From Agromyces badenianii (GTDB lineage Bacteria; Actinomycetota; Actinomycetes; Actinomycetales; Microbacteriaceae), in NCBI RefSeq assembly GCF_003070885.1, contig NZ_CP028913.1, positions 2,914,001-2,978,000 on the forward strand: DNA of 64,000 nt. Reading direction: 5' to 3'. Under the pieces are notes generated by a model. That model saw nothing but the letters and a program-made list of their open reading frames with translations. It did not search any database and was not told the origin of the DNA. Shown in pieces: positions 34,158 to 43,183 of the stretch. The position numbers were made by a program, and so were the translations under genes. Within the stretch, counting starts at the first letter, position 1. Every line of letters starts with the position of its first letter.

Positions 34158-35300
34158 TCACAACCGCACGGTCATCAGTGCCGACTCAACGGTCAGGCCC
34201 GGCCCGAACGCCATCGCTGCGACCCGGTCGCCGTCGGCGGCGGCATCCGAATGCAGGATGTTCTTCAGCACGAACAGCACCGTCGCGCTCGACATGTTGC
34301 CGAAGTCGCGCAGCGTCTCGCGCGCCGGCACGAGCTGGGCCTCGGTGAGCCCGAGCCTCGACTCGACCTTGTCGAGGATGCTCCGCCCGCCGGGGTGGAT
34401 CGCCCAGTGCTCGATCGCGTCGCTCGACCCGTCGGTCGCCAGCGCCGTCGCGAGCGCCTCGTCGTGCGCGAAGAGCGGTTCGAGGGCGCCGGTGATGTGG
34501 TCGTCGATGATCGCCGGGATCGCGTTGGAGAGCACCATCTCGAAGCCGTGGTCGCCGATCTTCCACGCCATGTCGCCCTCGCCCACCGGGGTGATGCGGG
34601 TCGCGAAGCGGTCGAGCTCGAAGGCGCGTTCGCCGGGCTCGGTGGGCCGTGCCGTCACGATGCCCGACCCCGCGCCGTCGGCGAAGAGCGACGAGGCGAC
34701 GATCGTGTCGGGGTCGTTCGAGGAGCGCAGGTGCAGCGTGCAGAGCTCGACCGAGACGACGAGCACGACCGCCGAGGCATCCGCTTTCGCCAGTTGCGAC
34801 GCGATGCGCAGCGCCGGAATCGCCGCGTAGCAGCCCATGAACCCGAGGTGGTAGCGCTCGACGCCGGGGTCGAGGCCGAGCTCGCGGGCGATCATGAAGT
34901 CGGGCCCCGGCGCGTAGAAGCCCGTGCACGAGACGGTGATGACATGCGTGACATCGGATGCCTCGATGCCCGGCGTCGCCTCGATGGCGAGGCGGCCCGC
35001 CTCGACGTAGAGCCGCGTCGCGTGCTCGGCGTAGAGCTCGTTCCGGGCCTTGGTGCCCGGCAGCAGCAGCTCCCCGGAGCCGACGTCGAAGAAGGTCGGC
35101 TCGTCGGGGTGCGCGTCGCGGCTCAGCTCCTCGAGCACCGTGTAGCGGGTCTCGATGCCCGAGACGTTGAACGAGGTGGCGACGATGCGTTCGGCCAGGC
35201 GGCCGAGCCCGGGCTGGGCGGCGAACACGTCGCGCACCTCTTCTTGCACGAGAACAGTCGGCGGAACGACGGTGGAGACGCCTCTCAAGGTGACGGTCAT
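34158..35300 (-). CDS. type III polyketide synthase
   Basis: 380-residue chalcone/stilbene-synthase-fold enzyme. The catalytic triad is visible: Cys125 (VSCTGFYAPGPDF), His302 (IHPGGRS) and Asn335 (GNMSSATV). It condenses a starter acyl-CoA with malonyl units and cyclises the chain. Downstream methyltransferase and FAD monooxygenase match the order of the Streptomyces srsABC alkylresorcinol/alkylquinone operon. Starter, chain length and cyclisation type cannot be decided from sequence alone. The start has TACACT five bases upstream and no Shine-Dalgarno. Confidence 0.93.
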   Translation of the reverse strand: MTVTLRGVSTVVPPTVLVQEEVRDVFAAQPGLGRLAERIVATSFNVSGIETRYTVLEELSRDAHPDEPTFFDVGSGELLLPGTKARNELYAEHATRLYVEAGRLAIEATPGIEASDVTHVITVSCTGFYAPGPDFMIARELGLDPGVERYHLGFMGCYAAIPALRIASQLAKADASAVVLVVSVELCTLHLRSSNDPDTIVASSLFADGAGSGIVTARPTEPGERAFELDRFATRITPVGEGDMAWKIGDHGFEMVLSNAIPAIIDDHITGALEPLFAHDEALATALATDGSSDAIEHWAIHPGGRSILDKVESRLGLTEAQLVPARETLRDFGNMSSATVLFVLKNILHSDAAADGDRVAAMAFGPGLTVESALMTVRL

Positions 35301-35305
35301 GCCTC

Positions 35306-35311
35306 AGTGTA
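35306..35311 (-). promoter_or_regulatory. -10 box TACACT for the type III PKS
   Basis: TACACT on the minus strand ends five bases before ATG 35300; leaderless layout. Confidence 0.5.
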
Positions 35312-35338
35312 GGCAGGCGGGCGGATGCCGCGACAGGA

Positions 35339-35348
35339 CTTGCGCAAG
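35339..35348. promoter_or_regulatory. palindrome CTTGCGCAAG near the PKS promoter
   Basis: Ten-base perfect dyad, 28 bases beyond the -10 box, that is at the -35 side of the PKS promoter. The same ten bases lie in the leader of DUF6421 (5214-5223). Confidence 0.4.
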
Positions 35349-35433
35349 GCTCGCCGGGTCGGCTAAGTCCCGCGGGCGAGGCGGGTCCGGGCAGGGGTCG
35401 GCGGGTCCAGCAGGGGTCGACGCGTGCCGCGGC

Positions 35434-35775
35434 TCAGCCGAGCAGCTTCGCCTTGGCTGCGGCGAACTCGTCGTCGCTGAGGATGCCCTGCTCGTGCAGG
35501 GTGCCGAGCTTCTGCAGTTCGCCGACGATGTCGACCCCACCGGCCGGAGCAGCCGGCGCAGCGGCGGCCTGCTGTGCCGCGGCCTGCTGCGCCGCGGCAT
35601 CCACCTGCGCCTGTTGCTGCTGCGCCTCGTACTCCTGCTGCTCGTACTGGTCTTGCGCCTTCTGCTGCTGGCGCCGTTGCATGCCACCGCTGACGGCGGT
35701 GGCCGTGCCGGCGACGACGGCGGTGCGGGCGGCGAGGCCGACGAGCCCCGGGCGTCCCATTCTTCTGAACGGCAT
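35434..35775 (-). CDS. SHOCT domain-containing protein
   Basis: 113 residues. A short hydrophobic/Gly-rich N-terminal segment (about 8-32, LVGLAARTAVVAGTATAVSGG) may insert in the membrane. A Gln/Ala-rich coiled stretch (about 33-80) follows, then a C-terminal SHOCT domain (ELQKLGTLHEQGILSDDEF, then AAAKAKLLG). SHOCT domains bind nucleic acids or mediate oligomerisation; the role here is unknown. RBS GAGGAG. It lies four bases after DUF6325 and forms an operon with it. Confidence 0.85.
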   Translation of the reverse strand: MPFRRMGRPGLVGLAARTAVVAGTATAVSGGMQRRQQQKAQDQYEQQEYEAQQQQAQVDAAAQQAAAQQAAAAPAAPAGGVDIVGELQKLGTLHEQGILSDDEFAAAKAKLLG

Positions 35776-35779
35776 GTTC

Positions 35780-36208
35780 CTACTCCTCTTCGGCTTCGGC
35801 GAGCGCGGCGTTGACGACCGGCGCGGGAATGCGTTCGGTCTGCAGCACGATGCCACCCGACTGGGCGAACTTCGACGCGAGTCGCTTCGCCCACACGAGC
35901 TCGATCGCGAGCAGTGCGCCCGACGTGCCCGGCGGAATACCCTCGGCGAGCTCGTTGACGTCTTCGTCGGCGACGAGGCCGATCGCCTCGAGCTCGACCG
36001 TGCCGAAGCCGTACTCGTCGCTCACGTCTTCGAACTCGGTGATCAGCACCGAACCGTCGAGCTCCCGCGAGATCACGAGGAAGTCGAGCAGCCGGATCTC
36101 ACCGCCCTCGATCAACTCGCCGATCGCCTCGATGGTGCCGGGATCGGGCCGGTCACCCTCGAACCCCACCAGATACAACTCCACCGGGCCGTATTCGAAG
36201 TCCGCCAT
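35780..36208 (-). CDS. DUF6325 family protein
   Basis: 142-residue acidic cytosolic protein of the actinobacterial DUF6325 (DUF1269-like) family: FEYGPVELYLVGFEGDRP at the N-terminus, LLDFLVISRELDGSV and a C-terminal ALLAIELVWAKRLA. It has a ferredoxin-like alternation of strands and helices, with no catalytic residues evident. It regularly sits next to a SHOCT gene, as here, so the two probably act together. Confidence 0.8.
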   Translation of the reverse strand: MADFEYGPVELYLVGFEGDRPDPGTIEAIGELIEGGEIRLLDFLVISRELDGSVLITEFEDVSDEYGFGTVELEAIGLVADEDVNELAEGIPPGTSGALLAIELVWAKRLASKFAQSGGIVLQTERIPAPVVNAALAEAEEE

Positions 36209-36301
36209 GATCTCCCCTATCTCACGTGGTTGCAGACTACGCGCGCCGCCCCTCGCGGCGCTACAGTCCGTTGGGATTCGTCGATGGACCCCTCATCCGC
36301 C

Positions 36302-37372
36302 TCACGCCACCGCCTGCGGATCACCCGAGAGCCGCCGCAGCGCGCCCGCCCTCGGGTCGGGCTCCAGCAGCAGCGCGCGCACGAGCAGGGTCAGCGGAAT
36401 GCAGAGGATCGCCCCGATCGGGCCGATCACGAGAGTCCAGAACACGACCGAGAAGAAGGTGAGCGCGAGGCTGAGGCCGACCGCATCGCTCACGAACTTC
36501 GGCTGCACGAGCACCTGCAGCACGACGTTGATCACGCTGTAGGCGAGCACCACGACGAGCGCGAGCGGCCAACCGCCGACGACGAGTGCGAGCACCGCCG
36601 GCGGGATGACGCCGATCACGAAGCCGATGTTCGGGATGAAGTTGGTGACGAACGCGAGGATCGCCCACACGATCGGGATCGGCACGCCGATCGCCCAGAG
36701 CAGCAGCCCGTCGAGCACGGCGACGATGAGGCCGAAGGTCGCGTTCACCACGTAGTAGCGGCGCACGCCCGAGAAGTAGCGGGTGCCGATCGCCTCGGCC
36801 GCCGCGGTGCCGAAGACCCGGCCGTCGCGACCGAGGCGCGAGGCGTCCGCCGCCATGAAGATGACGTAGGCGAGCACGAAGAAGAACGCGGTCGCGGTGC
36901 CGAGCACGGCGTCGGCGACCCCTGCGGCGATCGAGAGCAGTGCCTCGGGGTCGACCGCCGACGCCGCCGAGGACGCCGCGTCGCTCGAGAGGCCGAGTGA
37001 GGCGAGCCAGTCCGAGACGGCATGCACGGTTGCGGCGAGCTCGTCGGCGTAGTCGGGCAGCATCGCGATGAACTGCGCGGATGCCACGACGAGCAAGGTG
37101 CCGAGCGCGGCGAGGATCAGGTACGCGACCACGATCACCGCGGTCGTCGCGAGCCAGCTCGGCCAGCCGCGTCGCTCGAGCGGATGGCGCACCGGGTGGG
37201 CGATGATCACGACGACCGCGGCGACCGCAGCGGGGGCGAGGATGTCGCGGGCGAACCAGATGCCTGCGAAGACGATCACCGCCGCCGCGAGCGTGAGCAG
37301 CACGCGAGTGCCGTGCGCGAGACCGGGGCCGTCGACTCGTGCGGGAGCGTCCGTCGCCGCGGCATCCCCCAT
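36302..37372 (-). CDS. AI-2E family transporter
   Basis: 356 residues. Two N-terminal helices, an extracytoplasmic/coiled section (about 75-150), then a cluster of helices with the family motifs FVTNFIPNIGFVIGVIPPA and the late VLAYSVINVVLQVLVQPKF. The family (PF01594) is now regarded mainly as ion/proton antiporter or small-molecule exporter. Its ATG overlaps the stop of the upstream GAP-family gene by one base (TGATG). The frame is open far upstream, but only this start gives a credible N-terminus. Confidence 0.9.
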   Translation of the reverse strand: MGDAAATDAPARVDGPGLAHGTRVLLTLAAAVIVFAGIWFARDILAPAAVAAVVVIIAHPVRHPLERRGWPSWLATTAVIVVAYLILAALGTLLVVASAQFIAMLPDYADELAATVHAVSDWLASLGLSSDAASSAASAVDPEALLSIAAGVADAVLGTATAFFFVLAYVIFMAADASRLGRDGRVFGTAAAEAIGTRYFSGVRRYYVVNATFGLIVAVLDGLLLWAIGVPIPIVWAILAFVTNFIPNIGFVIGVIPPAVLALVVGGWPLALVVVLAYSVINVVLQVLVQPKFVSDAVGLSLALTFFSVVFWTLVIGPIGAILCIPLTLLVRALLLEPDPRAGALRRLSGDPQAVA

Positions 37373-38043
37373 CAGAAGCTCCCGATGCCCTTGCCGACCA
37401 TGACGACTCCGATGACGAGGAGCAGCACCGCCATGACGGTCGCGTTGTTCTGCACGAGCCAGGTGCGCAGCGACTCGAGCGGAGCGGCCATCTTCTCTGC
37501 GGCGACGAGGTAGGCGATCACGGGCACCGCGACCGAGCAGGCCGCGATGACCACGAAGATCACGATCGACAGCGTGATCTCGCCGCCGTTCAGGCCTCCC
37601 GTGCCGATGATCACGCCGGCGCCGGCGGCCATGAGCAGGTTCTTCGGGTTCACCGCCGCCAGCAGGAAGGCGAGCACCGCGGCGCGCACGGTGGTCATCG
37701 TGTCGATCGCCGACATCCACTTCGGCAGCGCCGCCGTCTCGCCGGGCTTCGGCCGCCCGCGCCATTGCCGCAGCGCGAGGAACAGCAGGCCGGCGCCGAG
37801 CAGGATCTTGATCGCGCCGGCGATCGGCTTGGCGGTATCCGGGTCCTGCTCGGGGATGATCGACGCGAGCAGCGTGAAGACCACGACCGCGACGACGATG
37901 CCGAGCACCCAGCCGATGAGGAAGCCGACGCTCGTGCCCTTCGCCTTCGGCGAGAGCAGCATGAGGATCGCCGCGATGATCGGGATCGGGCTGATCGCGA
38001 TTCCGAGTGCGAGCGGCAGGATGCCGCCGATGACCTCGCCCAT
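37372..38043 (-). CDS. GAP family (Sap/LysE-like) membrane protein
   Basis: 223 residues with six helices in the LysE-like pattern. It starts with ILPLALGIAISPIPIIAAIL and contains FLIGWVLGIVVAVVVFTLL and AVNPKNLLMAAGAG. The family includes Sap, the mycobacterial sulfolipid-addressing protein, and other lipid/small-molecule exporters. It is coupled by a one-base overlap to the AI-2E transporter gene downstream, so they form a two-gene operon, possibly with SulP further upstream. Confidence 0.85.
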   Translation of the reverse strand: MGEVIGGILPLALGIAISPIPIIAAILMLLSPKAKGTSVGFLIGWVLGIVVAVVVFTLLASIIPEQDPDTAKPIAGAIKILLGAGLLFLALRQWRGRPKPGETAALPKWMSAIDTMTTVRAAVLAFLLAAVNPKNLLMAAGAGVIIGTGGLNGGEITLSIVIFVVIAACSVAVPVIAYLVAAEKMAAPLESLRTWLVQNNATVMAVLLLVIGVVMVGKGIGSF

Positions 38044-38082
38044 GTGTGTGTTCTCCCGTCTGGCGGACGCGTCCGCCGTCGA

Positions 38083-39747
38083 CTATGAATCCCGTTGTGT
38101 CTGCGGTGCGCCGGCGAGCGCCGTGATCGCGGCGCGGTTGGTGTCGAAGACGCGGTGCTCGCCGAGCAGGCCGAGTTCGGTCAGGCGCGCCCGGGCATCG
38201 GACCGCACTCGGCTGAACCCGAGCTCGATGCCTCGGGCCTCCAGCCACTCCACGAGCGTGGCGAAGCTCTCGGCGCCGGTCACGTCGACATCGGTCACCG
38301 CCTCCATGTCGATGACGACGTGACGCACCGAGCCTTCGGGCTCGGCCTTCGCGGCCTTCTTGACCGCGTCGGCGAAGACCGAGCCGTTGGCGAAGAAGAG
38401 CGGGGCGGCGAGTCGGACGACGACCACGCCCGGAGCCGTCACCGTGCCGATCGCGGCCTCGCCGAGCAGCGACTCGGCGGGTGAGTCCCCCGCCGCGAGC
38501 ACGTCGATCGGCGGGTTCGCCGCCCGCTTGGCGAGGTTGACGAGCGCGAGCACGAACGCGACGACGATGCCCGCGATGGAGCCGATGAAGAGGGTCACGA
38601 GGAAGCACGCCGCGGCGATGGCGAACTCGAAGCGGTCGGCCCTCCAGAGCATGCGGAAGTCGCCGATGCCGAGGAGCGGCAGGATCGCGACTCCGACGAT
38701 CGCGCCGATGGCGGGCGACGGGATGTCGGCGAGCAGGGCGGTGCCGAAGAGGAGCAGCAGCAGCGTGCCGACCGCGAGCACGAGCGACGGCAATTGCGTG
38801 CGGGAGCCCGCCTGGTCCATCGCCGCGGTGCGCGAGGTCGACGAGCCCATGGCGAAGCTGCCGCTCGCACCCGCCGCGATGTTCGCGGCGCCGAAGGCGA
38901 AGAGGTCGCGGTTCGGCCGAGTCGAGTAGTCGCGCTTGTCGCCGTAGGCGCGGGAGACCAGCAGGCCTTCGGCCGTGGTCACCATCGTGAGTGCGATCGC
39001 CGAGGGCACGAGCATGAGCCACATCGACCAGTCGATGACCGGCCAGGTGAGCGTCGGCGGCCCGGCCGGCACCTCGCCGAGCACGTCGACCCCCGCGTCG
39101 ACGAGCCCCGTGAGCACGACGGCGACGGTCGCGACGACGAGCACGATGAGCGCCCACGGCACGCGCCGCAGGAACCGCTGCCCGACGACGAGCACCGCGA
39201 CCGAGAGCGCAGCGATGAGCGCCGACCACGGGTTCAGCGTGCCGAGTCCGGTGACCAGCCCGACGACCTTGTCGGTGAACTCGCCGCCCGAGTCGATCTT
39301 CACGCCGAGCATCTTCGCGATCTGGCTCACGAGGATGTCGAGCGCGAGCCCGCCGACGAAGCCCACGAGGATCGGCTTCGACAGGAAGTTCGCGATGAAG
39401 CCGAGCTTGAACACCGCCATCAGCACGAAGAGGATGCCGCAGATGATCGCCTGCGCGAGTGCGAGCGTCGAGTAGTCGGCGCTGCCGGCCGTCGCCAGTC
39501 CGCCGATCGACGAGGCGACGAGGGCGGCGGCCGCGGCATCCGGCGACACGATCAGCTGGCGCGACGAGACGAGCAGTGCGTAGACGATCGTCGGCACGAT
39601 CAGGGCGTAGAGGCCGGCCGTGGGCGGCAACCCGGCGATCTGCGCGTAGCCGATGTTGAGGGGGATGGCGATCGCGAGAAGGGTGACGCCCGCGGTCAGC
39701 TCGCGGAACACGTTCCGCCTGCTGAGCCCTGCCAACGGTTTCTGCAC
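38083..39747 (-). CDS. SulP family anion transporter with STAS domain
   Basis: 554 residues with 12-14 transmembrane helices. The SulP signature region near the N-terminus is IAIPLNIGYAQIAGLPPTAG, and mid-protein is FALGAANIAAGASGSFAMGSS-like sequence. A cytoplasmic STAS domain occupies the last 130 residues (VVIDMEAVTDVDVTGAESF). SulP proteins carry sulfate, bicarbonate or dicarboxylates. GTG 39747 follows GGAGGGGGG; an ATG five codons upstream lacks such an RBS. Confidence 0.9.
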   Translation of the reverse strand: MQKPLAGLSRRNVFRELTAGVTLLAIAIPLNIGYAQIAGLPPTAGLYALIVPTIVYALLVSSRQLIVSPDAAAAALVASSIGGLATAGSADYSTLALAQAIICGILFVLMAVFKLGFIANFLSKPILVGFVGGLALDILVSQIAKMLGVKIDSGGEFTDKVVGLVTGLGTLNPWSALIAALSVAVLVVGQRFLRRVPWALIVLVVATVAVVLTGLVDAGVDVLGEVPAGPPTLTWPVIDWSMWLMLVPSAIALTMVTTAEGLLVSRAYGDKRDYSTRPNRDLFAFGAANIAAGASGSFAMGSSTSRTAAMDQAGSRTQLPSLVLAVGTLLLLLFGTALLADIPSPAIGAIVGVAILPLLGIGDFRMLWRADRFEFAIAAACFLVTLFIGSIAGIVVAFVLALVNLAKRAANPPIDVLAAGDSPAESLLGEAAIGTVTAPGVVVVRLAAPLFFANGSVFADAVKKAAKAEPEGSVRHVVIDMEAVTDVDVTGAESFATLVEWLEARGIELGFSRVRSDARARLTELGLLGEHRVFDTNRAAITALAGAPQTQRDS

Positions 39748-39811
39748 TGGACCCCCCTCCATCGTGCTCTGCTCCGACCCTAGCGAGCCGATGCGCTCGC
39801 AGCGCGAACGC

Positions 39812-41107
39812 TCAGTCGGCCCCGGCCGGTGTCGACGCCGGCGCCGGTCCCTTCGGCGGCGCGATCCGGAACTCGGGCGCCCCCGTCACGAGGAGCCACA
39901 CCGGCAGCACGATCACGCACAGCATGGGCAGGATCGTGATGTCGCCGGCGACGGCGACGGCGACGAAGATCGCGATCCACCCGTCACGGGTCACGACGAG
40001 CAGCACGCCGACGACGGCGCAGCCGACGGCGAGGCCGAGTGGCAGCGATGGGATGAGGGCGTGACCGAGCATTCCGAGCGCGACGCCGATGAACGTCGCC
40101 GGGAACACCCGCCCGCCGCGGAACAGCGAGCTCGCGGCGATGAGCAACGCGAGGATCTTGATGCCCGCGATCGCCGCGAGCTGCGCGCCGTCGTAATCGT
40201 CGGGATGCTCCAGGAGGTCGCCGATCTGCTCGAGGCCCTTGAACATCGTGATCGGGCCGCCGAGCAGCCCGAGGAGCCCGAGCAGCAGACCGCCCGCCGT
40301 GGCGATCAGCACCGGATGCCGGAGCGCGTGCATGGCGCGGTAGATGATCGGGAACGCTGCGAGCATCGCGAGCCCGATGACGGCGGCGCCGCTCGCGACG
40401 AGCGCACCGGTCAGCAGGTCGACCGCCTGCGGGGCGCCGTAGGCGGGCAGATCGGAGGAGAAGATCGGCGCACCGAGGAGACGCATCGTGAAGGCGCCGG
40501 CACCGGCGGCGACGAGCGGCAGGAACAGCCGGTCCCAGAGCGCGCCCCCCGACTTCAGCGCGGCGACGATTCCGGTGAAGACGAGCGCCGCGGCCACCGG
40601 GGTGCCGAACAGCGCACCGATCGTGGCGGAGGCGGCGAGCAGCACGGTGAGCTGCTTCGGCACTGCCGGCATGAGTCTCGCGATGGCCGCCACCATCAGC
40701 GCCGTGTTGACGGCGATGATCGGATTCTCGGGGCCGAGGCTCACGCCGCCGGCCAGTGCCAGCACGGTCACGATGAGCAGGCCGGGGAGGTTCCGCAGCG
40801 GCTGCGGCTGCTCGACGAGTTCGGTGGTCGCCGAGTCGGGGCCGCCATGGCCGGGCACGAACCGCAGCACCAGGCCGACCGCGAGGCCGGTGAGAGTGAG
40901 CACGGCAACGATCCACCAGCCCGAGGGATCGACGCCGAGGGCGTCGGGCAGCGCATCCCAGAGCGCCGACTGCAGCACCGCCGCGACCCGATCGAGCGCC
41001 CAGAGCACGAGTGCGGAGATGACGCCGATCGCGAGCGCGGGAACGGCGAGGACGACGAGTCGCTTCGGCGTGACCTCGGGGTCGCGGGGCGGGATGGCGA
41101 GGCTCAC
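39812..41107 (-). CDS. ClC-type ion channel/transporter with altered filter motifs
   Basis: 431 residues, about ten to twelve helices arranged as in CLC proteins. The three anion-site motifs are degenerate: GHGGPDS (GSGIPE position), GGVSLGPENP (GREGP position, Arg replaced by Pro and Gly by Asn) and GGRVFPA (GxFxP, kept). The gating Glu of GREGP is kept as Glu in GPENP. NCBI-style annotation calls such proteins ion channel protein. It is co-directional with SulP. Transport of chloride or fluoride is not certain given the motif changes. Confidence 0.85.
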   Translation of the reverse strand: MSLAIPPRDPEVTPKRLVVLAVPALAIGVISALVLWALDRVAAVLQSALWDALPDALGVDPSGWWIVAVLTLTGLAVGLVLRFVPGHGGPDSATTELVEQPQPLRNLPGLLIVTVLALAGGVSLGPENPIIAVNTALMVAAIARLMPAVPKQLTVLLAASATIGALFGTPVAAALVFTGIVAALKSGGALWDRLFLPLVAAGAGAFTMRLLGAPIFSSDLPAYGAPQAVDLLTGALVASGAAVIGLAMLAAFPIIYRAMHALRHPVLIATAGGLLLGLLGLLGGPITMFKGLEQIGDLLEHPDDYDGAQLAAIAGIKILALLIAASSLFRGGRVFPATFIGVALGMLGHALIPSLPLGLAVGCAVVGVLLVVTRDGWIAIFVAVAVAGDITILPMLCVIVLPVWLLVTGAPEFRIAPPKGPAPASTPAGAD

Positions 41108-41329
41108 GGTCGGATCCCGCCCTCGAGGTCATGCGCTGCCGCACGGTTCGCCATGGTCCCTCCCGATGCCGAGGCTACCGCCGCCGCAGCCCGCGCGGTG
41201 GGATACTCGCCGCCGCGACGCCCACAGAGTTCCGAGACGTATCTCTGGACTCGCGACCATGCCACGCGATAGGTTCGCCTCAGCAGCGCTCTCAGGGGGG
41301 GGCGCTCATTTTCAGTGAAAGGCTGCGAT

Positions 41330-41746
41330 ATGAGTTTTTGGGAGAGTTTCTGGGACCTGATCTGGTGGTTCCTCTGGGCGTTCGCATTCGTCGCATATCT
41401 GTTCGCGCTGTTCGCGATCATCGGCGACCTGTTCCGCGACCAGAAGCTCAACGGCTGGTGGAAGGCGGTCTGGATCGTCTTCCTGATCTTCGTGCCGTTC
41501 CTCACCGCGCTCGTCTACCTGATCGCCCGCGGAAACGGCATGGCCGAGCGCTCGCAGAGGGAGTACAAGCAGGCGCAGGCGGCAACCGACGAGTACATCC
41601 GCCAGACCGCCGGCACCGGCAGCCCGTCTGATGAGATCGCGAAGGCCAAGGCCCTGCTCGACTCCGGCAGCATCACCCAGCAGGAGTACGAGGTGTTGAA
41701 GGCCAAGGCGCTCGCGCACCCTGGGCACCCAGCCCAGACCGTCTGA
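41330..41746 (+). CDS. PLDc_N plus SHOCT domain membrane protein
   Basis: 138 residues. Two N-terminal helices (about 8-32 and 45-65) have the PLDc_N pattern (WWKAVWIVFLIFVPFLTALV ends with YLIARG), followed by a charged linker and a C-terminal SHOCT motif (DEIAKAKALLDSGSITQQEY). The standard annotation is PLDc_N-domain protein; the phospholipase catalytic domain is absent. RBS AAAGG before ATG 41330. This is the second SHOCT protein in the window. Confidence 0.85.
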   Translation: MSFWESFWDLIWWFLWAFAFVAYLFALFAIIGDLFRDQKLNGWWKAVWIVFLIFVPFLTALVYLIARGNGMAERSQREYKQAQAATDEYIRQTAGTGSPSDEIAKAKALLDSGSITQQEYEVLKAKALAHPGHPAQTV

Positions 41747-41806
41747 TCGCAGACCACCGCCGGGAGGGTCGGATGCTTCGGCATCCGGCCCTCTCAGCGT
41801 TTCCGC

Positions 41807-43036
41807 TCAGGCGGCTGGGGCAGGGGCCGGCACTGCGGGGGTCGCCGTCTCGGCGGCCGGTTCCGCGGCGGCCGGCGCCTGCTGCCCGTGCATCGCACCC
41901 GAGTTTCGCAGGAAGACGATGATCCAGCTGAAGATCAGCACCGACACGACGAGCTCGACCGCGGTGAGGTTGTAGTACCCGGTCGCGAAGAACACCGTCA
42001 GCACGACGATCACGCCGACGTAGACGTAGCCGAGCAGGATGAACACCCTCGGCATCGACGGGATGAACCAGCGCAAGCCGATCACGAGGATCGCGTAGGC
42101 GACCGCCATGCCCGTCGCCACCGTGTTGTGCAGGATGAAGAACCGGTCGACCGGGAAGATGCCGACGCAGGCGAGGAAGATCCCGATGAGGATCATGCCG
42201 ACCCGCACGATGTTGCGCCCCCGCAGCTCGGCCCGGGTCGCCGTGGGCACCGCGGCGGTCGCGTACTTGGCGATGGTCGTGACGATCACCCCGGCGATGA
42301 TCAGGGTCATGTTGAACGCGAGCGCCGAGATGTCGTTCGTCATGCCGAGTGCGCTCAGGTTCTTCTGCCACCACAGGGCGTCGCTCGAGCTCAGCATGCT
42401 CGCGAGCGACCCCACCACGAGGAAGAGGGCGAGCACGAACGAGAGCATCATCGGCGTGAGGTGCACCGAGGAGAGGAACGCCGCGTAGGCGGTGACCGCC
42501 ATGCCGACGCCGGCGAGCAGGGCACCGGGGATCGTGAAGACGACCGCCCCTTGGAAGCTCTGCTCGAGGAGGTCGGCGAGGCCGATCCAGCCGAGCAGGG
42601 CGATCGCGGCGTGGGCCACGCCGATCGCGGCGAGGTCGAACCAGTGGATGTGCGCGCCGGGCGCGTCGAGGCCCAGCCGTTTCGCCTCAGCACGGCCGGC
42701 CGCGTTCTGGGTGCGCAGGGCGAGCCGGCCGATCAGGAAGGTGATGAGCGTCGCCGCCGCGGCACCGTAGCCGATGAACTCGCCGAGCGAGCCCTCCCCG
42801 GCGATCGGCAGGTTGTGGCCGAGGAAGGCGATCCAGGCGACGAGCCCGCCGACGACGAAGGTGGCGGCGCCGATGAGCAGGGCGATCGACTCGAGGGACT
42901 CGGCGTTCGCCGCGGGGTTCCGCAGCACTCGGGCGATCGATGTCGGCACGATCGGGGCCGGCATCGCGGCCAGCACCTTCGGGGTCGGGACCTTCGGGGT
43001 CGGGGCGGACGGCATGGTCGCGGCGTCTCGGCTCAT
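41807..43036 (-). CDS. multi-pass membrane protein, unknown function
   Basis: 409 residues. A Pro/Ala/Lys-rich N-terminal stretch with TPKV repeats (DNA repeat about 42976-43006) is followed by about nine to ten helices and a Pro/Ala-rich C-terminal tail. The central helices contain HIHWFDLAAIGVAHAAIALL and FFILHNTVATGMAVAYAIL, the latter reminiscent of DUF998/Frag1-like membrane families. I do not assign a function. RBS AGGAG before ATG 43036. Confidence 0.75.
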   Translation of the reverse strand: MSRDAATMPSAPTPKVPTPKVLAAMPAPIVPTSIARVLRNPAANAESLESIALLIGAATFVVGGLVAWIAFLGHNLPIAGEGSLGEFIGYGAAAATLITFLIGRLALRTQNAAGRAEAKRLGLDAPGAHIHWFDLAAIGVAHAAIALLGWIGLADLLEQSFQGAVVFTIPGALLAGVGMAVTAYAAFLSSVHLTPMMLSFVLALFLVVGSLASMLSSSDALWWQKNLSALGMTNDISALAFNMTLIIAGVIVTTIAKYATAAVPTATRAELRGRNIVRVGMILIGIFLACVGIFPVDRFFILHNTVATGMAVAYAILVIGLRWFIPSMPRVFILLGYVYVGVIVVLTVFFATGYYNLTAVELVVSVLIFSWIIVFLRNSGAMHGQQAPAAAEPAAETATPAVPAPAPAA

Positions 43037-43183
43037 GGGCGCTCCTTGTCGGTGTGCAGCACGCCCCCGCCTGGATGCACCGGGCGACGACGGTGACTCG
43101 GCATCAGCATGCCAGCGGGGCGCCCGCTTCTCCGGGAGGCGAGCGGTGCGGCGCGGGCCGAGGCTCACCCGGCCGGCCGTGGA

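Noticed and set aside
36302..39229. 975-codon frame containing the AI-2E gene at its 3' end
   Set aside because: The first 600 codons are a shadow of SulP and GAP genes; the real gene starts at 37372.
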